Origin: a bacterium
GTDB taxonomy: Bacteria > Desulfobacterota > Binatia > UBA12015
Direction of reading: 5' to 3'
Assembly (NCBI GenBank): GCA_029976905.1
Contig: JAPOLW010000095.1
Location: 1-10,425, forward strand
Length of the DNA: 10,425 nt
Below, in pieces: positions 1 through 6,992 of this stretch. The notes under the pieces are model-generated. The model made no database searches and was not told the origin of the DNA. It saw only the letters and a program-made list of their open reading frames with translations. Made by a program: the position numbers and the translations under genes. How positions within the stretch are numbered: the stretch's first letter is position 1; each line of letters opens with the position of its first letter.

Positions 1-740
1 GGCAGCGTCAGCTCAGCTATATCGTGCAACGTTTGGGCCGGCGCGCCTCATGCAGCGAGCTTGCCGAGCACACGGCGCTGCTTCGAGCACGAGGCGATCT
101 GGGGCGCTCACCCTATCCGAATAGGTTGTTGCGGGAGGCGGGGCTCCTCGAGGTGAAGGTCGACCTTGGGCGCGAGTATCTCGATCCCGGTGCGAGTCGA
201 GCGTTTGCGGTCGCCGACCATCAGATCGCGCACGTCTACGTTCGCGATGCGTCGGATCGCCAGGCTGTCCACGAACTCTTTACCGGGGTGCCGGGCATCG
301 ACGCCGTCCTCGGCGAAGACGGGAAACGCGAGCACCAGCTCGACCATGAGCGTTCGGGCGAGATCGTTCTGCTCGCCGACCCCGATGCGTGGTTCGCCTA
401 TTACTTCTGGACCGACGATGCCAGGGCGCCCGACTACGCGCGCATGGTCGACATCCATCGCAAGCCCGGCTTCGATCCCTGCGAGCTCTACGTCGACCCG
501 GCTCTGTCGCTCCCCTACGCGAGGATCGGATGGTCGCTGGCCCGCAAGGCGCTCGGCTTTCGCTACACCATGGAAGTCACGCCGCTGGACGCAACACTCG
601 TCCGGGGGTCGCACGGTCGCCTCACGGCACCGCAGGACGGACCGGTCTTTCTGACCTCGGAGCCGCGTCTGCTCGAGGGCTCGTCGCTGCCAGCGACGGG
701 TGTTCGAGACCAGATCCTGGCGCACCTCTTCGAGGATTGA
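1..740 (+). CDS. Alkaline phosphatase family / nucleotide pyrophosphatase-phosphodiesterase, EboF-like (5' end missing)
   Basis: This is the C-terminal part (about 245 residues) of a type I phosphodiesterase/nucleotide pyrophosphatase of the alkaline phosphatase superfamily. The reading frame is open to the left edge, so the start and the N-terminal metal site with its nucleophile are outside the window. Visible residues that fit the family are an Asp-His pair (codons from 216, context ADHQIAH), the segment DIHRKPGFDPCELY (His codon at 456), and a late GSHG (His at 612) that would complete the two-metal site. The stretch DPDAWFAYYFWTDD is typical of the version found in ebo clusters. The GTG at 24 is internal to the protein, because coding-like sequence runs upstream of it. 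The stop is followed 11 bp later by the EboC-like prenyltransferase, which supports the ebo assignment. These enzymes hydrolyse phosphodiester or pyrophosphate bonds; the substrate here is unknown. The superfamily is confident and the EboF label is likely. Confidence 0.82.
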   Translation, partial: QRQLSYIVQRLGRRASCSELAEHTALLRARGDLGRSPYPNRLLREAGLLEVKVDLGREYLDPGASRAFAVADHQIAHVYVRDASDRQAVHELFTGVPGIDAVLGEDGKREHQLDHERSGEIVLLADPDAWFAYYFWTDDARAPDYARMVDIHRKPGFDPCELYVDPALSLPYARIGWSLARKALGFRYTMEVTPLDATLVRGSHGRLTAPQDGPVFLTSEPRLLEGSSLPATGVRDQILAHLFED

Positions 741-746
741 GCGGCA
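734..746 (+). repeat. 13-bp direct repeat, copy 1 (over the stop of the EboF-like gene)
   Basis: GGATTGAGCGGCA spans the TGA stop of the phosphodiesterase gene. The identical sequence lies at 1456-1468, over the stop of the next gene and in the same reading register, so both proteins end in Asp-stop. The two copies bracket the prenyltransferase gene exactly. Confidence 0.6.
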
Positions 747-751
747 CGTCG

Positions 752-1462
752 ATGGGGGTGGACGCGCGTACCTGGCTCGCTCTCTCCCGGGTGAGCAATC
801 TGCCGACGGTGTGGATGAACGTCCTCACCGCCGCGGTGCTTGCGGACGAGGTCCCCGCGGCCGGGGAGGTCGTGCTTCTCGCGGTCGCGACCTCGGCCAC
901 CTACTGCGGTGGGATGGTCCTGAACGACTACTTCGACCGGGAAATCGACGCGCGCGAACAGCCCTTCCGACCCATTCCCGCGGGTCGGGTTCCCGCGCGC
1001 GTGGCTCTTCGCGGAGCCATCCTCCTGCTCGTCGCGGGTTGGGGTTTGCTGGCGTTCGCCCCGCATCCGACGGCGCTCCTCCCGGGCGCGGCCCTCGTGG
1101 CGACGGTCTGGGCCTACGATGGGCTGCACAAGGCCCATGCGTCGAGCGTGCTCCTCATGGCTGCGGCACGAGCGCTGGTCTACGTCGTGACGGCGATGGC
1201 GCTTCGGGGTGTCGTCCCTCCGATCGTCGCGGGAGCGGCGGCGGTGTCGTTTTCGTGGACGGTTCTGGTGACGGTCGTCGCCCGGGTCGAGAACGGACGC
1301 GGCACCCGATGGAGGTTCCCCGTGATCCCCTTGATGATCGCGGCCATGGCGGTGGTCGACGGAATCATTCTGGCCGTCCTGGTGAATCCCCTCTGGATCG
1401 TGATCGGCGTGGCGATGGCCACCTTGACCCGTGTCGCGCAGACGCGCGTGCGGGGGGATTGA
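752..1462 (+). CDS. eboC: UbiA-family prenyltransferase, EboC-like
   Basis: This is a membrane-embedded aromatic prenyltransferase homologue of 236 aa, rich in hydrophobic helices. The first prenyl-diphosphate/Mg binding motif is complete: NDYFDREID, residues 58-66 (N-D-x-x-D-x-x-x-D), followed by RPIPAGRV. The second Asp-rich motif of UbiA enzymes (YDxxKD type) is degenerate here. Residues 122-127 read YDGLHK, followed by an HA-SSVLLMAAAR segment, the pattern I associate with EboC rather than with UbiA, MenA or COQ2. The ATG at 752 is chosen because it lies 11 bp after the upstream stop and opens straight into the first helix. The frame is open further left, but there it overlaps the upstream gene. 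At 236 aa it is short for UbiA proteins (about 280-300). The ebo cluster is reported to act in moving scytonemin precursors to the periplasm; the prenyl donor and acceptor of EboC are not known. A 13-bp sequence at its end repeats one at the end of the preceding gene. Confidence 0.85.
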   Translation: MGVDARTWLALSRVSNLPTVWMNVLTAAVLADEVPAAGEVVLLAVATSATYCGGMVLNDYFDREIDAREQPFRPIPAGRVPARVALRGAILLLVAGWGLLAFAPHPTALLPGAALVATVWAYDGLHKAHASSVLLMAAARALVYVVTAMALRGVVPPIVAGAAAVSFSWTVLVTVVARVENGRGTRWRFPVIPLMIAAMAVVDGIILAVLVNPLWIVIGVAMATLTRVAQTRVRGD

Positions 1463-1468
1463 GCGGCA
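1456..1468 (+). repeat. 13-bp direct repeat, copy 2 (over the stop of the EboC-like gene)
   Basis: This is identical to 734-746 (GGATTGAGCGGCA). Recombination between the copies, 722 bp apart, would remove eboC cleanly and leave the upstream stop codon intact. It may be chance or a footprint of gene insertion or duplication. Confidence 0.6.
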
Positions 1469-1488
1469 TCGGTCGTCGGCCAGATGCG

Positions 1489-1502
1489 CGTCCGCGGGGA
1501 CG
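1489..1502. terminator. Weak hairpin in the convergent gap, possible terminator
   Basis: CGTCC-GCGG-GGACG can form a 5-bp stem with a 4-base loop. It sits in the 87-bp gap between the plus-strand prenyltransferase and the minus-strand flavodoxin gene, where transcripts from both sides should stop. There is no T-run on either strand, so it is not a classical intrinsic terminator. The remainder of the gap shows nothing else. Confidence 0.2.
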
Positions 1503-1549
1503 GCCCGGCGCCTGTCGGTCGGGAGGCGTCGGATTCCCTGCGCCCGGGT

Positions 1550-2005
1550 TCAGAAGATGCCCAGGGCCAGACCCGCAGCGAGGGTGTGGCCCAATTCGTG
1601 GCAGCGGTCGAGGATGGTCTGGTCGACGTCGCCCTGATGGACGACGGGTTCGGCCACCCGACGCAGCGGATATCCCTTGGCGATGCGCTCGATGTTGAAG
1701 ACGGCGCCGCTTCCGTCGTTGGAGCATTTCACGAAGAGGGCGTAGGGAAGTTGATCGACCTTTCCCTGTGCGGGGTAGAAGGTGCGGTCGAAGAAATCCT
1801 TCAAGGCTCCCGACATATAGCCAAAGTTCTCCGGCGTGCCGAAGATCACGGCGTCGGTGCCGAGCAGATCCTCGACGTCGGCTTCGAGGGCGGGACGCAT
1901 GCGGGTTTCGACCCCGGTCTCTTCCTGCGCACCGGCGAGGACGGCATCGGCCATCTTTCGGGTTCCGCCTCCCTGGGAGTGGTAGACGATGAGAAGTTTC
2001 TTCAC
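1550..2005 (-). CDS. Flavodoxin family / NAD(P)H-dependent FMN reductase-like protein
   Basis: This is a 151-aa single-domain flavodoxin-fold protein expected to bind FMN and carry electrons or reduce quinones in the cytoplasm. The fold opens with a beta-strand KKLLIVY and the phosphate-binding loop HSQGGGTRKMA (residues 9-19). The second flavin loop is GTPENFGYMSGALKDFFDR (about residues 56-74), the pattern of WrbA/FMN-reductase-type small flavodoxins. The GTG at 2005 is the best start: a strong GAGGGGAG ribosome-binding site lies 5 bases upstream and the protein then begins at the first beta-strand. The frame stays open to a GTG at 2101, but that extension is low-complexity and lacks a spaced ribosome-binding site. 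The gene stands alone on this strand, facing away from the permease, with a CsoR-like dyad about 100 bp upstream. The redox partner and substrate cannot be told. Confidence 0.85.
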   Translation of the reverse strand: MKKLLIVYHSQGGGTRKMADAVLAGAQEETGVETRMRPALEADVEDLLGTDAVIFGTPENFGYMSGALKDFFDRTFYPAQGKVDQLPYALFVKCSNDGSGAVFNIERIAKGYPLRRVAEPVVHQGDVDQTILDRCHELGHTLAAGLALGIF

Positions 2006-2105
2006 GACCGCTCCCCTCGTAGGTCTGGGTGCCAGACGCACGAGCGTTCGCGGCGTTGGCGGACCGGAGTCGGATCGCTCTTCGCTCGTGCCACGAACCA
2101 CTCCT

Positions 2106-2121
2106 TACCCCAATGGGGGTA
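2106..2121. promoter_or_regulatory. CsoR/CstR/RcnR-type operator-like dyad
   Basis: TACCCC-AATG-GGGGTA has 6-bp inverted arms around a 4-bp centre, that is, G-tracts flanked by T-A steps. Operators of the CsoR/RcnR regulator family (Cu, Ni, persulfide or formaldehyde sensors) share this architecture. It lies about 100 bp upstream of the flavodoxin-like gene and about 243 bp upstream of the permease, so proximity favours control of the flavodoxin. No CsoR-family gene is present in the window, so the assignment rests on the motif alone. Confidence 0.4.
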
Positions 2122-2323
2122 TGTCGTGCAGGGGCCGGAGGAGGGAGCGAAACCTTCCGCGAACTGCCGTCGGAGTGCCACCGTGGCGATCTGGTTTCGG
2201 CCGATCGGCGGGTTGCGGTTCGGGCATGGGGCGGTCGGGGTATGCGCCGCGCTCGATGGCCTCTCGTTGCGTCCGTGAACGCCTCCGACCGGCGGCGGAT
2301 CGTGGGATTCGCTTGCCCAGCGC

Positions 2324-2350
2324 TTGACGGCGGCCCGGGCCGCCGATAGC
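2324..2350 (+). promoter_or_regulatory. Possible promoter with an 18-bp palindrome in its spacer, upstream of the NCS2-like permease
   Basis: A TTGACG box (2324-2329) is followed by GATAGC (2345-2350) with a 15-bp spacer. A perfect GC-only palindrome, CGGCGGCCCGGGCCGCCG (2328-2345), fills that spacer. The arrangement looks like a regulated promoter with an operator in the spacer. Transcription from it would start around 2357, close to the AGGAG ribosome-binding site (2353-2357), which argues against it being the main promoter. The palindrome could instead act as a 5'-leader hairpin on a longer transcript. GC-only palindromes are less surprising in a genome this GC-rich. Confidence 0.3.
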
Positions 2351-2363
2351 GCAGGAGCCTAAG

Positions 2364-3935
2364 ATGACGACACCCCAATCTTCGGCTTCGTCTCGCTACG
2401 CGTGGGCCCGACCGGGAGACGTGAGCGCGTTCCTGGGACTGATGTTCGACAACGTCGCTCAGTTGATCGTCTTCAGTACGATTCTGATCCAGGTCTTCGA
2501 CTATCCCGCCGAGTTGGTGCTCACGCGGATGTTGCCCGGCACCGCCTTTGGCGTCCTCTTCGGGGATCTGATCTACACGTGGCTCGCCTTCCGTCTCGCC
2601 CGCCGTACGGGGAAGAACGACGTCACCGCGATGCCACTCGGCATCGATACGGTCTCGCTTTTCGGCCTCACCTTCGGCGCTCTCGGCCCGGTCTTCAAGC
2701 AAACGGGGGACGCGGTACTCGCCTGGCAGGTCGGGATGGCATTGATGGTGATGATGGGCGTCTTCAAGATTGCCATCACCTGGCTTGCCGCGCGCTTGCG
2801 CGACTTCGTTCCTCCCGCGGCGATGTTGGGCACGATCGGGGCCATCGGCGTGGTCTTGATCGCCTTCATGCCCATGTTGAAGCTCTTTGCCGATCCGCTG
2901 GTGGGATTCGTTTCGCTCTTCCTGATCCTGCTCGTCCTCCTGCGAACATTCGAGCTTCCCGGCCGGGTCCCGCCGGTCCTCGGCGTCGTGATCTTCACGA
3001 CGATTGCCTTCTACACCCTGCAAGGCTTTGGCCTCGTGGCGCGGCAGGACGAGACGCTCGCTGCCGCCGCAGTGCCCCTCGGCGTGACCTGGCCGGTGCC
3101 CACCCTGGGCTTTCTCGCCGGAATGGAGATTGCGCTCGATTACCTCCCGCTCGCGCTTCCGCTCGCGTTTGCAACGATCATCGGCGGGATCGACAACACC
3201 GAGTCGGCCAACGCCGCCGGCGATCCCTACGACACGCCTTCGATTCTGTTGACCGAAGGCTTCAGCACCCTGGTGGCGGGACTCGTGGGCGGGGTCATCC
3301 AGACGACCCCGTACATCGGGCACCCGGCCTACAAGCGGATGGGGGGGCGTGCTGCCTACACGCTGGCGACGGCCCTTTTTGTCGGTCTCGGCGGCATCCT
3401 GGGGTATCTCTCGTGGCTCGTCCACGCCCTTCCCGAGATCGTCGTGGTACCGATCCTGGTCTTCATCGGTCTCGAGATCGGCGGTCATGCCTTCGTCGCA
3501 ATTCCCCGACGTCACGTTGCCGCGGTCGCGGCGTGCTTTCTGCCGGTGCTTGCGGACGTCGCGGTCATTCTCGGGAACCAATTCCTCGGTGGTGCCGGTG
3601 TATCGGCGGCCGATCTCGGAGGGCCGGCGGCGGTCTCCTGGAAGGCCCTGGAACTACTTGCCGCCGGCTTCGTGGTCACGGCGATGCTCTTTGGTTCTGC
3701 ACTGGCCTTCGTGATCGACGGCCGCTTCTACGCCGCCGCGCTCACGTTCGGGATTGCCGCCGTTGCTTCATTCTTCGGCGTGATCCATTCGCCCCTCCCG
3801 GGCGGCGCGACCTTCCTTCCCTGGCGGATCAGCGATCCCACGCCCTGGGCGACGGCCGGAGGCTACGCGGCGACGGCAATTCTGGTCTGGGCCGCGTCCT
3901 TCCTTCCGTCTTCGAGTGCGGAGGAGATTCCTTGA
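2364..3935 (+). CDS. NCS2-like permease (xanthine/uracil/vitamin C permease superfamily)
   Basis: This is a 523-aa polytopic inner-membrane transporter with about 12-14 hydrophobic segments. Family-typical stretches are TAMPLGIDT (residues 88-96), the GGIDNTESANAAGD segment (from 274) in the region where NCS2 proteins place their substrate-binding helix, and QTTPYIGHPAYKRMG (from 313). This combination matches the uncharacterised, AzgA-related branch often annotated simply as 'permease' or 'xanthine/uracil/vitamin C permease', which by homology would import a nucleobase or similar compound by ion symport. The substrate is not readable from sequence. The ATG at 2364 has an AGGAG site 6 bases upstream. 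The gene begins a four-gene plus-strand run with gaps of 65 bp, 96 bp and an overlap, so it may be co-transcribed with the secreted protein and symporter. No purine-catabolic enzyme is nearby to hint at a substrate. Confidence 0.85.
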   Translation: MTTPQSSASSRYAWARPGDVSAFLGLMFDNVAQLIVFSTILIQVFDYPAELVLTRMLPGTAFGVLFGDLIYTWLAFRLARRTGKNDVTAMPLGIDTVSLFGLTFGALGPVFKQTGDAVLAWQVGMALMVMMGVFKIAITWLAARLRDFVPPAAMLGTIGAIGVVLIAFMPMLKLFADPLVGFVSLFLILLVLLRTFELPGRVPPVLGVVIFTTIAFYTLQGFGLVARQDETLAAAAVPLGVTWPVPTLGFLAGMEIALDYLPLALPLAFATIIGGIDNTESANAAGDPYDTPSILLTEGFSTLVAGLVGGVIQTTPYIGHPAYKRMGGRAAYTLATALFVGLGGILGYLSWLVHALPEIVVVPILVFIGLEIGGHAFVAIPRRHVAAVAACFLPVLADVAVILGNQFLGGAGVSAADLGGPAAVSWKALELLAAGFVVTAMLFGSALAFVIDGRFYAAALTFGIAAVASFFGVIHSPLPGGATFLPWRISDPTPWATAGGYAATAILVWAASFLPSSSAEEIP

Positions 3936-4000
3936 TCGCGTCCGGGAAGTCCGGCAGCGTCCTCAGTATCGTGGTTCTCAGCAGAGGGAGGCGTGGGTCG

Positions 4001-4504
4001 ATGGCAGAGCTTGGAAGGCGTGCAGGGGTCCTTCTCGTGTTGGTGTTGGGCCTGCTCTTGCCGTCGGTCACGACGGCCGCGGTGTCGGCGGAAGCGCGCT
4101 GCAAGATCATGAAGCTCAAGGCCGTCCTGAAGGAGGCCAAGGACAAGGCGCATTGCTACGAGCGATCGTTGAAGGCGAATCTTCCGAGTTCCCAGATTTG
4201 TTTCGCGCGCGCCGAGGAAAGACGACAACGCTACTTCCAGCGGGTCGAGGAGACCGGCGGCTGCGCGACGGTCAAGGACGGGGCAAGTCTCGGCGTCCGG
4301 GTCGACGGTTTTCTCCAGGACGTGACGACGGCTCTCCAAGGCCGGGCGTCGCCTCGAAGCACGTCCGGGCCAAAGGCGACGTCGGCACCCGAAGCGACGC
4401 CGACGCCGGTTGCCGGGCCGTCACCGACCCCGACGTCCATGGCCGTTCCCCCGCCCCCGGTGGCCACCGCGCCGACGGCAAAGAAGGCGGCGGACGCGGA
4501 CTGA
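4001..4504 (+). CDS. Small secreted protein with four spaced cysteines and a Pro/Thr/Ala-rich tail
   Basis: No named family is recognised. The 167-aa protein starts at ATG 4001 after a GGGAGG site 8-9 bases upstream. It has a classical signal peptide: basic MAELGRR, a Leu/Val-rich core to about residue 20, and a likely cleavage near 26-31. The mature domain (about 32-110) is charged and helical, with cysteines at 34, 52, 67 and 88. The pattern is C-x17-C-x14-C-x20-C, ending in a GGC motif followed by a VDxFLxDV-like segment; two disulfides are plausible. I recall similar Cys/Lys/Ala-rich domains as hypothetical exported proteins in uncultured deltaproteobacterial-type genomes, but cannot verify this. 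Residues 115-160 are a flexible linker of Pro, Thr, Ser and Ala repeats, as in cell-envelope spacers. It sits between a permease and a symporter; a periplasmic binding role is possible but unproven. Confidence 0.75.
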   Translation: MAELGRRAGVLLVLVLGLLLPSVTTAAVSAEARCKIMKLKAVLKEAKDKAHCYERSLKANLPSSQICFARAEERRQRYFQRVEETGGCATVKDGASLGVRVDGFLQDVTTALQGRASPRSTSGPKATSAPEATPTPVAGPSPTPTSMAVPPPPVATAPTAKKAADAD

Positions 4505-4600
4505 TGATTCTGCGCGCTACGCACGCGGAGCCGACGACACGGGTGCCGCCGACGAGGAGAGGTGTACTCGACGACGGGCGCCCGGGAGGATGATGGTGTC

Positions 4601-4852
4601 ATGCCTACCCGGCGCTCCCTGCGATCACTTCTCCTCGTGGCGATGGCTCTCCTCTTCGTCGCGTCCGTTCCGTGGTACCGCCCTGGCGAGGCCGTTCCGG
4701 CTCTGATCGGGGGTCTTCCGGACTGGGTCGCGGTCGCCCTCGCCTGTTACGCCGCCGTAGCGGTCCTGAATGCCCTCGCCTGGTTGTTGACCGAAATCGA
4801 GGATCCGCCCGAGGCGAAGGCGGCCGAGGGAGATCGGGGAGCGCGGGTTTGA
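4601..4852 (+). CDS. Two-helix membrane protein, DUF3311-like symporter partner
   Basis: This is an 83-aa protein with two predicted transmembrane helices (about residues 8-23 and 42-63). They are separated by a short loop, SVPWYRPGEAVPALIGGLPDW, and followed by an acidic tail. A P-W-Y...GLPDW loop between two helices, in a tiny gene directly before a sodium:solute symporter, matches the small partner proteins (DUF3311 and similar) that accompany such symporters. The ATG at 4601 is chosen because of a GGGAGGA site at 4584-4590. The in-frame GTG at 4562 has its purine-rich tract only 2 bases away and would add a non-hydrophobic leader. The stop TGA overlaps the symporter's TTG start (TTGA at 4849-4852), implying translational coupling and an obligate pair. 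The exact DUF assignment is tentative; the partner role is well supported by context. Confidence 0.75.
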   Translation: MPTRRSLRSLLLVAMALLFVASVPWYRPGEAVPALIGGLPDWVAVALACYAAVAVLNALAWLLTEIEDPPEAKAAEGDRGARV

Positions 4853-6190
4853 CCTTCGGCGAGATGGGGCTGGCCGCGCTTGCGGTCTACCTCGGGGCTC
4901 TGGTCGTCGTCGCGGAGATCGCCCGACGGGCACGCCGCGACACGACGCCGAGCGACCACTTCCTGGCGGCCCGGGATCTCGGTGTCTTCGTTCTTTTCCT
5001 GACGCTGTATGCGACGGCGTACAGTGGAAACTCGTTGCTCGGCTACCCGGGCAAGGCCTACCGCAGCGGATTCGCCTTCATTTCCGCGACGGGCTTCATG
5101 ATGTCGATCATCGTGGTCTTCCACGCGCTCGTCCCGAAGCTGCGTCCCGCGGCCGTTGCGCACGGTTTCGTCACGCCGGGGGATTGGGTGCGCCATCGTT
5201 TCGGGGGAGAGCCGGCCGCGCGACGGTTGGCGATGGGCGTCGGAATCCTGATGTGTATCGCGCTCGCCAATTTCCTGCTGGCACAGCTGCAGGCCATGGG
5301 GCACATGACGGGTCGGGTGACCGACGGCCTGATCTCCTACGAGGTCGGCGTGGTCGGTCTGGCGCTGGTCATCCTCTTCTACGAGAGCCTCGGAGGGATG
5401 CGCGCCGTGGCCTGGACCGATGCGGCGCAGGGTATTCTGATGCTGGTCGGGCTTGCTGCCCTGCTGTCGTGGCTGGTGGGGACCGCCGGTGGACTCGAGG
5501 CGATCACCGAGGGTGTTGCCGCGGCCCGGCCCGAGGCCGTTGCGGTGCCAACCGCGGAGGTCTGCGCGAACTGGTTCAGCATGATCACACTGATGGGGCT
5601 CGGCAGTGTTCTCTATCCCCAGGCCATTCAGCGGATCTTCGCGGCGCGGAGTGGCGAGGTCCTCAAGCGCTCGTTCGCGATCATGACCTTCATGCCGCTC
5701 ACCACGACCCTGGTGGTGACTCTCATCGGCGTCGCCGCCATCGCGCGCGTCGATCTCGGACAGGGTGTTGCGAGCGACGAGGTGATGCCGCTGCTTCTCG
5801 AGCAATGGGCACAGGAGGGGGGTGCTCACACCGCCGGTGCGGTGCTCGTCTTTCTGGGCGCTCTCGCGGCCATCATGTCGACGGCCGATTCGTGCCTGCT
5901 CTCCCTGGGGTCGGTGGTGGCAGGCGATCTTCTCGGCGGCTCCGGCCGCGATCCGGCGACGACCACGATGGGCAAGCGCGCGGCGGCGGCGATCCTGCTT
6001 CTGATGGTGCCGCTCGCGATGTGGGGTCAGCTGACGCTCTGGCGACTCATCGAGCTCAAGATGGAGCTTCTCATCCAGTGCGTTCCCGCCTTCCTTCTGG
6101 CCATGCATTGGTCGGGCTTGCGTGCGGGCCCGACGTTCTGGGGACTCTGCGCCGGGACGGGGTCGGCCGTCACGATGGCGCTTCTGGGCG

Positions 6191-6913
<723 letters not shown>

Positions 6914-6957
6914 GGGAGTCGCTCCTACCCCCCGAACGTAGCGGCGCGCAAGGTGGT

Positions 6958-6987
6958 CGCACTCCGTCTTCCCTCTGATAGAGTGCG
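6958..6987. promoter_or_regulatory. Inverted repeat around a -10-like box in the nth / amidotransferase divergent gap
   Basis: CGCACTC (6958-6964) is mirrored by GAGTGCG (6981-6987), with 16 bases between them. A -10-like TGATAG (6976-6981) lies against the right arm, only about 11 bp before the GTG start of the amidotransferase gene. No good -35 box is seen. The dyad could be an operator in the 79-bp divergent gap, or a 7-bp stem close to the start codon. The promoter position would give a nearly leaderless transcript. Confidence 0.3.
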
Positions 6988-6992
6988 CCCGC

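Larger units (their letters stand above)
2006..2363. other. 358-bp divergent intergenic region
   Basis: This spacer lies between the divergent starts of the flavodoxin-like gene and the NCS2-like permease. Several frames are open through it, but none gives a recognisable protein or has a good start, and the open frames are expected from the GC content. What it holds is regulatory-looking: a TACCCC/GGGGTA dyad at 2106-2121 and an 18-bp GC palindrome at 2328-2345. I see nothing else I can name, and no convincing housekeeping promoter for the flavodoxin gene. Confidence 0.7.

Noticed and set aside
389..751. Upstream extension of the prenyltransferase frame
   Set aside because: It lies wholly inside the phosphodiesterase gene, has an Arg-rich out-of-frame character, and the UbiA homology starts after 752.
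2087..2093. Minus-strand TGGCACG resembling the -24 half of a sigma-54 promoter
   Set aside because: No matching -12 element (TTGC) follows at the required spacing.
2006..2101. GTG at 2101 as a longer start for the flavodoxin-like protein
   Set aside because: It would add 32 low-complexity residues ahead of the first beta-strand, and AAGGAG abuts the codon with no spacing. The GTG at 2005 has a well-spaced GAGGGGAG.
2006..2363. Small plus-strand open frames of about 70-110 codons in the divergent spacer
   Set aside because: There is no recognisable fold, no Shine-Dalgarno and biased composition, and they overlap regulatory-looking dyads.
1365..3581. Long minus-strand open frame of 738 codons, plus a similar one of 666 codons at 4747-6747
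   Set aside because: The translations are Arg/Gly/Asp/Glu/His-rich without domains. They lie antisense to the prenyltransferase/permease and the symporter/endonuclease. They arise from the G/C third-position bias of the real genes.
4562..4600. GTG at 4562 as start of the small membrane protein
   Set aside because: The purine tract is only 2 bases away, and the added 13 residues are not part of the helix-loop-helix. The ATG at 4601 follows GGGAGGA.
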